From Proales similis (taxonomy: Eukaryota > Rotifera > Eurotatoria > Ploima > Proalidae), in the NCBI GenBank assembly GCA_019059635.1, contig JAGVRJ010000006.1, positions 992,001 through 1,056,000 of the forward strand: a stretch of 64,000 nucleotides of DNA, in the 5' to 3' direction. Positions 12,254-22,523 of the stretch are shown piece by piece. Position numbers and translations under genes: made by a program. Under the pieces are notes generated by a model, which worked only from the letters and a program-made list of their open reading frames with translations, was not told the origin of the DNA and did no database searches. How positions within the stretch are numbered: the first letter of the stretch is position 1; each line of letters opens with the position of its first letter.

Positions 12254-13041
12254 TTTTCTTTTTGGCTAATTTTTCAAAGAAACTAAATAAATAACGCATT
12301 CAACTCGAATAAGGCCAGGCAAGGAACGAGGAGCGAAGAAGGCGCTCAAGCGACGTAGGAATTGATTCCGAGCTTAAAAGCATCGGGCCAAATATAAAGC
12401 AATAAATAGCGACGAGCGAGGGAAATATGAGAAAAGGAGGCTGTGTCAAGAGAAAAAGCCAGCCAACACAATCAGGCGTTGGCATTGAAGAGCGAAATTG
12501 TGCTCGGGTTGTGCTTTGAGGCCAATCACTGCTACCGAGGCTGCTTGAGCGTTACTCTTGAGCCACAATAGAAGTGTTTGGTCTCTAGCTAGAGTCGAGT
12601 TGGCGCTTTTGATTTCATTATTAGTTCGGCATTGAATGCACCGCTGCCATCATCACCGCCGTCGATTGTTAATTGAGGCCAAATTTGCAATCAACTTTGT
12701 TAGTGAAACGCTACTTATAAAGCTTGTTTGCGACACGCGTAACAACCAGCTCTTCTTTCCTTCCTGCCACTCTTCGTTCCTGTTTGCTAGCCTGCCTTCT
12801 TGCCTGGCTGCCTCTAGCTGGCTACATGCCCACTTGGCATGTAGCTTTTTTCATTTCTTTTTTTTTTTTTTTTGTTATACTTTTACTTCCGCCATATTTT
12901 CCATCTCTAAAAATCTCAATTTAATTTGCGCCGCCTGTGTCGCTTCTCACAGTTTTGTTGCATTTCGTCGCCTAGACGAACAAAAGCATGGAACGACAGA
13001 ACACTGCACCCGTGGGTCAAGCGAATGCGCCAAGAGCTGCG
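12254..13041. other. Spacer with no recognised gene
   Basis: About 790 bases between tankyrase and the next start codon. Open frames here (for example 12636-13067) translate C/T-rich low-complexity DNA into Cys/Leu/Phe strings without homology. A T-run at 12857-12874 and a TTTAAT at about 12920 (ATTAAA on the minus strand) might end the minus-strand transcript from 13079. Confidence 0.5.
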
Positions 13042-14801
13042 ATGGACAAGCGAATGAAGAAAAGTAAGCAAGCTTTGATTAAGTGTGGAGCGCATCTTCT
13101 ATTTCGAATTTGATTTGAAAAACCCGTTGAAATAATTCGCGAATTAAACATTGATTGCTGTGCGCGAGTGACGAGTGTCGGCTTGATCTCAGCTGATCAA
13201 TTGTGTCCAAACTGACGCTTTCGAGCAACGAATGTGCGTCGAATTCAAAGTGAACACCGCTCAGCAAGCAACGTCCTTGGCCATATGTTGTGTAGACTAT
13301 TGCAGCTTGGCCATCACACCCACTCAGCAGTTTATGTCGATCCGCATCGCAAGTAAAATCGATTGAGTATGCAGCTATTAGCTTGTCGCCGGCAACTGGC
13401 TCAAAGTAGCAACCACCGTCCAAGTAGAGCCAAATGCGCTTGTTTGTTTGCAGTTGCACGCCAATCGCAGTGGCAAACTCATTTTTCCCGTAGCCAAAAC
13501 TCTTGTTTATAGGACCGACCGCAGTTGCGTTGAGAAATTTTAGCGGCCGTTCGCCTTTTACCTCAAGTGGTCCGTTTAAATCAAATTGAATGTTGTCGCA
13601 GGCAAAGTAGGCGCCCGCGCATATTCCCAAATAATTGCCGCCCGAGTGAACAAAATCCCTAATTTGCTCACAACCGCTATGGCCCAGGCATTTCAGATAG
13701 CCAAGGTCGAAACCGCCGCCCAGACAAAGCAGAGTCTCGCTCACTGGTCTATTCTGTCGAAGAACGCCATTCTTGATCCCTTCTGCATTTGTTTCTTTCA
13801 CTTCGAGGCCGGCAAACAGGCGCCTGAACATCCCGAGTAGTTGAGCCACGCTGAGCTCTCCGCTTCCATAGTCATTAAACACCAGCACCTGTTTGATTGT
13901 CGTCATTTGTTTGAGCTTTATTTGAACAAAAAAAGGGCCGCAGATGCTATCAGCTTCAATGCGTGGCGACTCCAAATCCAGTGAGCTTAATTTGCTTGTC
14001 ATTTTCTCAACGCTCTCTTTGGCTAAGCCCGCATTTACTTGAAAAGTATGCGGCAGCAGTGATCGAAGCTGGCTATCGTCGTCAAATTCATCTGATCGAT
14101 CAGGCCCGTCCATCAACAACAAGGTCCAAAGGCGCCATTCGAACGTGAACAGGCGCCCGATACCTGAAAGTAATCATCGGCCAGATTGGAATGAGCTTGG
14201 CGAAAAAATAGAAGTTTGGTTCGACACAGCCAAAACGCCAGGTGAAGCATGCACTGTTGCTAATTGTGGCCAAGTTATTTGAGCGATTTTTTGAGTAGAC
14301 CAACGCATTGTTTACCGCTTCCTACGCGATCTCAATAACGATAATGAGAACCACGATCGCGAAAGTGTCTGCTCTCAGGGCACATCAAGCTCCAACAGAA
14401 TTCAATCATTGGAAGAGATACTCGACGGACTGAGGAAGTAAGCCGGCCACTGAGCAACGCCTGCAAGTTACTTGTGTCTGAATTGTTCCATGAAAACTTG
14501 CTCAAGGTATCGACGTAAGCTGAGGACTAGAAAGGAAGAAGCATCGGACAAAAGCGAGCGAAAAAAAGAACAGCAGCAGCCGCAAACGTTCTTCAGTCAA
14601 TCGGCGGAGAATTTGAATTTGAACCAGACATTTCAGTCGAGCTCATGGCGAGTGATGCGGGACGTCCGCACAGCCGACGTTCGAAATAGGTATCCGCTGC
14701 CTAAAGCAAATCCGGACTCTCATTTCCGAAACGCGACAATATTCTCCACGGCTGGCCGAGCGCCCAAGTCAACGTTTCTCCTTCATCCCGACTGGGTTTA
14801 A
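13042..14801 (+). CDS. Unrecognised small basic protein, spliced around an antisense gene
   Basis: The downstream exons are solid by phase: 14104-14241, 14296-14437, 14507-14801, stop at 14799-14801, AATAAA at 14832-14837. They encode RPDWNELGEKIEVWFDTA, VDQRIVYRFLRDLNND, SLEEILDGLRK and a final exon with SSSWRVMRDVRTADV, NRYPLPKANP and GRAPKSTFLLHPDWV. No ATG exists in frame just upstream. The best first exon is 13042-13063 (MDKRMKK, donor GTAAGC), which fits the phase of acceptor 14103 and gives 198 residues. The resulting 1040-nt intron would contain the whole minus-strand gene 13079-14122. The short repeated 'strand-turn' style of the last exon recalls ciliary or sperm microtubule proteins, but I cannot match a family. 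Last three exons fairly sure, first exon uncertain. Confidence 0.5.
13079..14122 (-). CDS. Biotin-protein ligase N-terminal (BPL_N, amidotransferase-like) domain protein
   Basis: A single open frame of 347 residues. After about 75 polar residues it begins the BPL_N fold: TIKQVLVFNDYGSGELSVAQ, then LCLGGGFDLGYLKCLG, then the nucleophile-elbow motif YLGICAGAYFAC typical of class I glutamine-amidotransferase-like domains, then YLDGGCYFEP and GRCLLSGVHFEF. This domain forms the N-terminal part of eukaryotic biotin-protein ligase (holocarboxylase synthetase). The C-terminal biotin-ligase catalytic domain is absent here and is not found downstream, so this is either a stand-alone version of the domain or a separate amidotransferase-like enzyme. 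The start could be 14122 or the next ATG (14113). It appears to lie inside an intron of the plus-strand gene at 13042-14801. Confidence 0.75.
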   Translation of the reverse strand: MLLMDGPDRSDEFDDDSQLRSLLPHTFQVNAGLAKESVEKMTSKLSSLDLESPRIEADSICGPFFVQIKLKQMTTIKQVLVFNDYGSGELSVAQLLGMFRRLFAGLEVKETNAEGIKNGVLRQNRPVSETLLCLGGGFDLGYLKCLGHSGCEQIRDFVHSGGNYLGICAGAYFACDNIQFDLNGPLEVKGERPLKFLNATAVGPINKSFGYGKNEFATAIGVQLQTNKRIWLYLDGGCYFEPVAGDKLIAAYSIDFTCDADRHKLLSGCDGQAAIVYTTYGQGRCLLSGVHFEFDAHSLLESVSLDTIDQLRSSRHSSLAHSNQCLIRELFQRVFQIKFEIEDALHT

Positions 14802-15333
14802 GCGAACTGGCTCAAGAAATGTTGTTGCTTGAATAAACCAAATTAATCGGTTTTACTCTTTCTGTGTTTTTCAAGCATAAAGAGGTCGGATCGGAGCATG
14901 ATCGCGACGGGCAAATCGTTTGAGCACAGTTAAGTGGCAATCGGGCTATTAGCGACGCAGTGGGACTTTGTCGACAATTAGTCGCAAATTCGCTCTTCTG
15001 GCAAGAGACTGTTCGGTCGTTGTGGTTGGTGAAAACAACCGAGTTCAATGTTAAAATGGCTCACTTCATTTTTTTAAAAGTCGGACGCAAGCTGAAGCCG
15101 CGAATTTAATTAGAAAATGTTAGATGAAGCAGAATAATTCGCGCAAGCTTCTTATGCTTTTTCTGTGAGCGTTAAATAAATAAGAATCGAGTCAACAAGC
15201 TCTTGTGCAGGCGTCGACACATTCTCGCTTCTACTTAAACCCACCGTCTGTCGGTTGTTGGGGTTGCTTTTTTTTGCAAATTTTCTCGTTGCCTGCCAGA
15301 TCAAGCCCAATTGAGCATTTTCGAAAAAATAAA

Positions 15334-15823
15334 ATGAAATCGAGCCTTGTCGAACGCAATGACTATCAGCGCATCTGTCACCTCAACCCGTACAAGAGCG
15401 CAGATTTTGAGGCATTGAGCTCCAAGCCGCAGACATCGGTGAGACTGTCCTCAGTGAAACGATCCATTTACAATCCGAGGCTGCCCACTCTGCGCAGAAT
15501 GGACAGAGACGACGCGACGTGCAAACTAGCTAACGAGCACTCACGCCACACAACTCTACTGGACATGCGTAAGCCCATCCAATCTGAATCAGGTTGCCGA
15601 TTTCTAACAGACACGAAACGTAGACGACTTTGAGAGCAGCTCGCTTTTTCTCAACTTGCCACAAATTAGAGCCGTTGTCGAGCAGGTGGGCAATGCAGTG
15701 CTTCAATCTAATCCGGCTCTGGTCTTGAATTTAAACGCCGAATTTTCGTAGGATGAAAGTGAACTTGAGTCTCTGATGATCGAGATGACCTCTAATCGAC
15801 AAGTCGAGTTAGTTGATCTTTAA
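15334..15823 (+). CDS. Small protein of unknown function, possible alternative 3' exons to 16179
   Basis: Exons 15334-15568, 15624-15685 and 15752-15823 join in phase to 122 residues, starting MKSSLVERNDYQRI and ending RQVELVDL. It is basic at the N-terminus and acidic at the end; there is no signal peptide, membrane span or recognised domain. Beyond the stop, three further phase-compatible exons can be read (about 15915-15964, 16023-16053, about 16107-16179), encoding QRVDLPLIYDAA and LLRRDYDRYKSKVRNS before a stop at 16177-16179. They could be an alternative end, reached from a donor inside the third exon (GA|GTCTCT), or a separate small gene. The protein may be of the same short-motif type as its neighbour at 13042-14801. 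Confidence 0.5.
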
Positions 15824-16337
15824 TTTCAAATTCGAATGCGCCATTTTGCACTTCTTCATAATTTTCAATTCTCTATTGCTTTCACGATCTAATTTACTCT
15901 CATCAACGAATAGACGACGACAACGACAGCCGTTTAGATCAGCTTCGACTCGCCATCAGCGAGTAAGCAGAATGTGTTAACACGTGAAATTGATCGCTTC
16001 TTAATCTGTCCTCATAAAAAAGGTCGACTTACCATTGATATACGATGCGGCGCGGTAAGACTCTTGCTTTAGCAGTACAGACTCGAAAATCTCAACTGGC
16101 GCCTAGATTCGATTTGCTTAGACGCGACTACGATCGCTACAAATCTAAGGTCCGAAATTCGCTATCCAGTGAGAGTTGATTCGCTTCTTTTGCACTAAAT
16201 TTTCATTCGGTTTGCAAATCAGAATCATTTTAAAAAATAACAAATAACAACACTGTGTTCTATTTTTCGATTGAATCGATTTTGCTCATTTTGATGAAAT
16301 GAACGGAAAGCAAATTAACGAATAGAAAGTTGGAAAA

Positions 16338-17659
16338 TCAAAACAATCTTAAACAAGTCAAGTTTACAAGCAAAACTAAAAGCAGCGTGGCGTTTAGCCG
16401 ATGCGAGCCGCATGTGATACATCCATCGTACTCAGTGGTTCGGCCCGGTCCATCATTGACCGTGCTGGTCTCAGATAGCCAAGCGTAGCTACCGCCTGCA
16501 GGTAGATCGGCAGAAGTTGCATAAGGAGCAGAGCTTGAGTCTGCCGCTTTGCTGCTGCTCGAGCTCGTTGTTGTGCTCCAAGTGATTGGCCTAGTGCTTG
16601 TAATGGTTGTGCTTGGCTTAGTAGAAATGCTTGTTTGCTGAGTGCTTGTTGAACTACTACTCATAGTGGTCGTGGGGCAAGGCGTGTTGGTCGCTTGACT
16701 TGCTTGAGAAGTCATACCATAAGGCGGTAGAGCAGTGTTGCTGCTCATGTATTCGCCAGAGGCGTCCTGTTCTATTAGATAGACACCTTGACATCTGACG
16801 ATCACTCCGTAGTGAGATGTGCAGCACTTGTAGCCTGCCACGCCGGCTATAAGATCAGTGCTGGAAAACGGCGAGCTATAGTTCGTGTAATAGTCCGTGA
16901 CGGAGCTCTTGTAAGATTTGACATTTAGTCTCTCGGTCGTGTCGGCCGTGTACCAGGCGATCTCGTCGAACATTCGCTGTTCGGTCGATTGAATCGCTTC
17001 ACATGTTACATGCTCGCGGTTTACATAGTGAACGCGCACAAAGCCTGGCTCATACACATCCTGTCCCACTCTCATGCGTGGAATAGTGTCAGCGACTAAA
17101 TTTCAAAAATCGGAATTAATCTACTGTTGAAACTGTTGAGCGAGAAAAAAAGGCCACTTGTTGCGGCTCACTAACACAATCGATGAAGGCGAAACTTGAC
17201 ATGATCGCTTTCGCTTTCTGCAAGAGCGCATTTGAAATCGAAAAATGACTCGTCACTTGTCTCGGATAACAAATGCTGAAAGTTCTGCGACAAGCACGTA
17301 AAGTCAGAGTCATTGAAGGCGGCGAATACTTGACAGCCGCCATTTCGATTCAGCTTTTGCTCATTCATGCTGGCCAGCAGAGTGCCATTTTCGAAGCAAT
17401 TTATTTTGTTGCAAGTCACTCTGAGCAGTTCGTCGCCATACGGCAGTGTAGTGTAGACCTCATCTTTACCCAGAATGAAAGCATTTGTGTGTGTGCTCTC
17501 AATTTGAATCTGCACTCCGACCGAATTTCGAACAATGCTGTCTGATGGGGGCAGAGTCAGGATTGGGCGAAATCAGTATATTTTTGTCCGCGTCAACTTA
17601 CCCGATTTCACACCTCTCGCCGATATGAACAAGAGAAAAAGCCAAACGGCAGCGGACAT
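16338..17659 (-). CDS. Mucin-stalk, probably GPI-anchored Ig-like protein (family member C)
   Basis: Exons 17659-17602, 17541-17176 and 17095-16338 (minus strand) join in phase 1 to 393 residues. A signal peptide (MSAAVWLFLLFISARG) leads into domain 1, with LPYGDELLRVTCNKINC matching FPYGDETITIGCSKINC of member A, and domain 2 with HVTCEAI, IAWYTAD and GYKCCTSHYG matching both other members. Then comes a Ser/Thr-rich stretch of about 60 residues (STSTQQTSISTKPSTTITST), a mucin-like stalk for O-glycans, and a C-terminal hydrophobic tail (LLLVLLVNLTCLRLF) ending the protein, as in GPI-anchored proteins. Exon layout and intron phases equal those of the 3111 and 5296 genes. A cell-surface location is well supported; function is unknown. 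Confidence 0.75.
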
Positions 17660-18217
17660 GATTTCTGACCAGAAATTACTTTAACTGGACCCCGAGGCAC
17701 CTTGCTGCCCATTATATATAGACACCTGTTGATTACTTAACTATCCTATTTCTCGTTTAATCCGATCATCGATATAGAGCTCAAATAAACAACAACCGAA
17801 AGAATGAGTCAGAGATAGAAAAAGGTGTTGAGCGAGAGGGAGAGAGAGAGACATTGATCAAGAAGAACGCTTAATCTTGTTTGATAACTTGTTGGTTTGA
17901 GTTTAAGCTCTGAAATCAAATATTCACTATAAACAAGAAGAATAATACAAGGTTTTGAGAGAGCTGAGGACTTAAAGCGATCAGCTAACTTGAGATTTGC
18001 GTAAATTCTCTCCGAAATTCAAGACCAGACGATTATGTCAAAAAGACCATTAAATCAAATTTATAAAATTGAGGAGTGACCAAAAGATTGTTAAGAGAGT
18101 TTGGATCAAAATACAACAAGGTCAGACGCTCGATAAATTCAAGTTGCTTTGGCAGTATAAATTTACACGTTAAGTAAACTGGCCAAAGCGTTTTAGTTGT
18201 TTAAATTTTATCGAAAC
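17660..18217. promoter_or_regulatory. Divergent promoter region with TATA box
   Basis: This spacer lies between the start of the minus-strand Ig-like gene and the plus-strand Gly-rich gene. A TATAAA at 18156-18161 sits 62 bases before the ATG at 18218, the spacing also seen in the sister genes. A TATATATA-like box at about 17715-17722 (minus direction) lies about 60 bases upstream of the Ig-like gene start. A short GA repeat is at about 17841-17850. Confidence 0.5.
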
Positions 18218-19119
18218 ATGAAGCTTCTCTCAATTGCTTTGCTGGGCTTTGTTGGCCTTGCTCTTGGTAAATATACTTATCGCATAGTTTGTTTGGCTTT
18301 TTGAATTTCTTTTTTCTTTAAATTCAAGCGCGTCCATATAATAATAATGGCCCTAACCTTTATTCGCATACTGCGCCCTTTGGAGCTAATGATTACGGCT
18401 TTGGAGGAAAGAACAATGGCGGCTATGGTGGAAACGGTGGCTATAACGGACCAAACGGCGGCAACATGGGCGGCTACGGTGGAAACGGCGGCAACAACGG
18501 CGGCTATGGTGGAAATGGTGGCTACAATGGACCAAACGGCGGCTATGGTGGAAACGGCGGCTATAACGGACCAAACGGTGGTAACAACGGCGGCTACAAT
18601 GGACCAAACGGTGGTAACAACGGCGGCTACAATGGACCAAACGGTGGTAACAACGGCGGCTACAATGGACCAAACAGCGTCTATAACGGACCCAATGGCG
18701 GCAACAACGGCGGCTACGGTGGAAATGGTGGCTACAATGGACCAAACGGCGGCAACATGGGTGGCTACGGTGGAAACGGTGGTTCTTATAGCAATGGCTA
18801 TGCTGGAAATGGCGTCAGCAAAAGCTACGCTGGAGAGAGCGGCGAAGGTTCTTATGGCCGTAAAAAGTCAAGAAAATACGATGACGACGAGGACGATGGC
18901 TACAAGAAATCGGCTCCCAGCCATGGAGGCATCAGCATTTCAAACGCCAATAGCAATAACAACGAGCACGAAGCTGGCTCGGAAGGCAGTGGCTTGAGCG
19001 CTATTTTGCTCAAACTGGTCGCTGACCTCAAAAAGGATTATGGTGTGGAAGAGAAGAATATCTATTCCCTCTACGACAAATACGGTCTAAGCTACGATAA
19101 GACTGGGAGCAGTTACTAA
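18218..19119 (+). CDS. Secreted Gly/Asn/Tyr-rich repeat protein with shared Asn motif
   Basis: Exon 1 (18218-18266, 49 nt) encodes the signal peptide MKLLSIALLGFVGLALG and joins in phase 1 to 18329-19119, giving 279 residues. From about residue 40 to 165 it is built from units such as GGYNGPNGGNN and GGYGGN, repeated about a dozen times at DNA level too. A basic/acidic block follows (GRKKSRKYDDDEDDGYKK, a possible furin-type site), then ISISNANSNNNEHE, the motif shared with the five other genes of this cluster, and an amphipathic C-terminal segment (ILLKLVADLKKDYGVEE). Composition is that of an extracellular structural protein (cuticle, silk, glue or coat), but no named family is recognised. 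Confidence 0.82.
18408..18785 (+). repeat. Coding tandem repeat (GGYNGPNGGNN units)
   Basis: Near-identical DNA units of roughly 30-33 bases (for example aacggcggctacaatggacc) recur about a dozen times within the second exon of the Gly-rich gene. Unit number is likely to vary between individuals by slippage. Confidence 0.85.
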
Positions 19120-19541
19120 GTTACTAAGGAAGAATTACGCTGAAAAGTTTTTTATTTTGTTTGAATTTTAGTTTTAAAGTTTAAGAGACTTGATTTTGGC
19201 TTTTTCGAAATAAATCAAAAGCTCAAGTTTTAAAAAAATTTTAATTATCAGACGAAATAAAAAAGAATGAATGAAATTTGTATAATAGGCCAACAAGAAA
19301 AGCTTAAAACAGATTGATGCGCAAGAAGAGAGCGAATATTAAAAGAGTTGCAGTATAAGCTCAGTCAAGTTTTTCGATAAAGCTTAAGGAGCAAACAATT
19401 TAAGTGTGCGCGATGAGTCAAGGATATACGAAAAAATTCTAAATTCATATTTGTGAAAGCATTCATATACAATCGGCCAATCGAAATCGATATTTAAATC
19501 CAATCGATCACAATCATCGTGTAGCTCGTTGTTAATTTGGC

Positions 19542-19548
19542 TATAAAA
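19542..19548 (+). promoter_or_regulatory. TATA box of the first Tyr-rich paralogue
   Basis: TATAAAA, 77 bases before the ATG at 19619, inside a block conserved with 21020 and 22445. Upstream of it the box AGCTCGTTGTTAAT is shared by all three paralogues. Confidence 0.7.
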
Positions 19549-19618
19549 GCCCAGCGAACATCAGATTTGCCATTCGAGATTCAAAAGTAAACTATTTCGC
19601 AAAATAATCAAAAACAGG

Positions 19619-20136
19619 ATGCTTCGTATTGTTGTAATCGTTGCCGCCCTGGCCTGCTTGTGTCAAGGTAATTTGTTTCTCAACTATTCACAGCCAGAAC
19701 GAGGCTTAATGCTTGATTGAAAATTAAAGCCGGTCCATATCAAAACCCATACCAAAACGGCCAATACCAAAACAATTATGGATATGACACAGCCCAGCAA
19801 GACTACAATAAGGGATATGGCACTCGTGAACAGGCTTACAAGAATCCCATGTCTTATGGCTACGATTCTCCGGCTTCAAATTTAGTCATTCAGAACACAA
19901 ACACAAACAACAACGAAGAGTTCAACCTAGCTGACAAAATGAGAGCTTACGGAACTAATTATGGCTATGGCGATCTTGATAAGCAAATCCAGAGCCTTAT
20001 CAACTCCTATTTTTCGAATTCTTATTCGCAGATGCCGAACTACCAACCAAATTACAATTACGGCTACGACCAGTACCAGCCCAACTACCCGAACTCTTAT
20101 GACTCGAAGTATTCCAATTACCGAGAGAAATACTAA
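19619..20136 (+). CDS. Secreted Tyr/Asn-rich protein, tandem paralogue 1
   Basis: Exon 1 (19619-19667) encodes MLRIVVIVAALACLCQ, a signal peptide; exon 2 is 19730-20136; 151 residues in all. The mature protein starts AGPYQNPYQNG and is rich in Tyr, Asn and Gln. Mid-protein is the conserved block GYGTREQAYKNPMSYGYDS followed by the cluster motif SNLVIQNTNTNNNEE. A predicted amphipathic helix (YGDLDKQIQSLINSYFSNSY) precedes a Tyr/Pro-rich tail (PNYQPNYNYGYDQYQPNY). Tyrosine-rich tails of this sort in secreted proteins are often cross-linked, which would suit a cuticle, egg-coat or adhesive; this is inference. The intron is almost identical to those of 21146-21207 and 22573-22634. Confidence 0.85.
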
Positions 20137-21019
20137 AGCGGTTTTAAAGCGTCCTTTTAACTTAACTTGTTTATTTCGTTTTTTAGTCATATTCTCTTTC
20201 GGTTAATGTTAAAATAAAAAAATTTAAGAGTATATTTGATTTTTAAGAGTACTTTTTTGCACTCGAGAAAAAATTCTTGCCAAAAGTTGTTTATTTGAAA
20301 CATTAAAATAGACCAAGCTTTTAAGGCTTACGCTTGATTGAGGTTTCATACAGACCAGCTTGACCAAAAAAAAATCGCATGAATTAATTGAAACCTGAAC
20401 ATGCCGTGTTGGACAATCAATTTTTCAACACAATCCAATCGTTTCAAGTTCATAGTTGTTAGATTCTCGTTGAATGTGTTCATGAATATCGGAAAATAAA
20501 CTTGTTGCTGAACATTCCTCAGATTAAAAGCGAGATGAATACTTATAAGCTTGGATGCAAATTTCCAACTCTATGAGAGGTTTGAGGTATGTGAGCAGAA
20601 AATATTATTTTAAATAAGGTACATCAAAGTGTACCGAGGGGAGTGATAAAAATGTTTGAAGCATAAACAAAAAACGGGGCTGGCTTATAAGGTGGTAGAT
20701 ATTGATTGCAGCGATGACTAACTCAAAGCGGAGAAAAGAACATTACTGTGTCAAAAAGCGTAAAAATAACTACCATATCGAAAATCCATTTTGGTTTAAA
20801 CATTTGAATGTTGACATTATTCAGTTTGAGCTTAATTCTTCGATATTTTGCTAAGCTTCAAAAGCAAGAGTTGTGAATCGTGAGTTAAAATGAAATGTTT
20901 TTTTGAAAGAATTCATTGAATAGCATCGTTTTGTTCAGGCATTCAAAAGTCACCCAATCAGAATCAATGGTTCAAAAAAATTTCATCAAACTCATCGTAC
21001 AGCTCGTTGTTAATTCGGC

Positions 21020-21026
21020 TATAAAA
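21020..21026 (+). promoter_or_regulatory. TATA box of the second Tyr-rich paralogue
   Basis: TATAAAA, 77 bases before the ATG at 21097. From here through intron 1 the DNA is nearly identical to the first paralogue, which points to a recent duplication or gene conversion. Confidence 0.7.
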
Positions 21027-21096
21027 GCCCAGCGAACATCAGATTTGCCATTCGTAATTCAAAAGTAAACTATTTCGCAAAATAATCAAAAACAGG

Positions 21097-21710
21097 ATGC
21101 TTCGTATTGTTGTAATCGTTGCCGCCCTTGCCTGCTTGTGTCAAGGTAATTTGTTTCTCAACTATTCACAGCCAGAACGAGGCTTAATGCTTGATTGAAA
21201 ATTAAAGCCGGCCCATACAAAAACCCGTATCAACAAGCCCCCTACCAAAACGACTATGGATATGATGCAGTCCAGCGAGACTACAATAAGGGATATGGCA
21301 CTCGTGAACAGGCTTACAAGAATCCCATTTCTTATGGCTACGATTCTCCGGCTTCAAATTTAGTCATTCAGAACACAAACACCAACAACAACGAAGAGTC
21401 AGAGCTTATTAACCAAAAAGGAGGTTATGGTGGATATGGAACTGATTACGGCTATGGCCACGACAACTACGGCGATCTTGATAAGAAAATCCACAGCCTG
21501 ATCAAGTCCTATTTTTCAAAATCTTACTCGCCAAGCTACCAACCAAAATACCCGTCCACTTACAAGCAGGACTATCAGCCCGGTTATAAGCCCAGCTACG
21601 AGACTAGCTATCAGTCAAACTACGACATGGGTTACAAGCCCAGCTACGATAAGTACAGGCCCGAATACAAGCCATATCATGAACCCCAGTATTATGAGGA
21701 TAGCTATTAA
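21097..21710 (+). CDS. Secreted Tyr/Pro-rich protein, tandem paralogue 2
   Basis: Exon 1 (21097-21145) is nearly identical to that of the 19619 gene; exon 2 is 21208-21710; 183 residues. It keeps GYGTREQAYKNPISYGYDS, the motif SNLVIQNTNTNNNEE and the helix YGDLDKKIHSLIKSYFSKSY. The tail is longer than in paralogue 1, made of repeated units like YKPSYETSYQSNYDMGY and YKQDYQPGYKPSY. The cysteine residues are confined to the signal peptide, so the mature protein has no disulfides. AATAAA at about 21802. Confidence 0.85.
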
Positions 21711-22444
21711 AAATGATTTCAAGCATCTTTTATCAAGGCATATCTTATCTTCACTAAGCCTTTCCACCTTGTTTTAGTCGTGTTTGTTTGAGCTCTTGTT
21801 AGAATAAAGTTTCATAGCCGTTCAATGCTTTGGTTTATTTTTCTCTAATTTAAAAAAAAAAAAATTTTCGGTTATTCGCGGAAGTTTAAGAGGCTTAATT
21901 TCACCTTATATGCGTTAGTTTAGCTTTTCTCTTCCCATAAATTATTTTTCTTTCTTTCACTTTTTTTTAAAGCTAACTTTCCTAGATTGGTGAAGTTTGC
22001 TTGCAATTAGGACTGTTTTAATTTGCTTGGAATATAAAGATAAAATTATTGCTGTTCAAAGATCATTTGGCCATTTTTTGTTTTTTTTAACATCAAATTA
22101 GTAATAAGCCGCTTTTTGATGTTACAGATTCGTAATAGCCCGAAGCAGAGTTAAAATTGTTTAAATGATGGTTGTTGTTTTTTTTTTTTGACCTTGAGCT
22201 TGAAGACGAACAAGAATATTGGACGAATGTCGATAAATGAAGATTCATTGCGAAAAATTTTAAATTTGCGCAAAGCTTATTCGAAGTTTTCAAGTCGCAT
22301 CGCAATACAGTAATTTTGCATGAAGCATAAATTAGAGCGGTTCGCCCCTCTGTTAACTACGCATTGAACCGCCAGCTGTCCAATAGGAATCGATACAAAA
22401 ATCCACTTGATCACTTTCATCGTGCAGCTCATTGTTAATGCGAC

Positions 22445-22451
22445 TATAAAA
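22445..22451 (+). promoter_or_regulatory. TATA box of the third Tyr-rich paralogue
   Basis: TATAAAA, 79 bases before the ATG at 22524, with a diverged copy of the upstream box (AGCTCATTGTTAAT). Confidence 0.65.
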
Positions 22452-22523
22452 ACCAAGTGAACATAAGATTTTCCATTCGTTTTTTAATAGTTAACTATTT
22501 TGTTAAAAAAAATCAAAATCAGT

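Noticed and set aside
12636-13067. 143-codon plus-strand frame
   Set aside because: Translation of T/C-rich DNA with no domain, and it overlaps the better ATG exon at 13042 in another frame.
14242-14295. Two in-frame stops in the gene ending at 14801, suggesting a pseudogene
   Set aside because: Both stops fall in a 54-nt GT-AG intron that joins in phase.
18386-18745. Minus-strand His/Arg-rich frame
   Set aside because: It is the complement of the GGY/NGPN coding repeat; the periodic sequence keeps other frames open without meaning.
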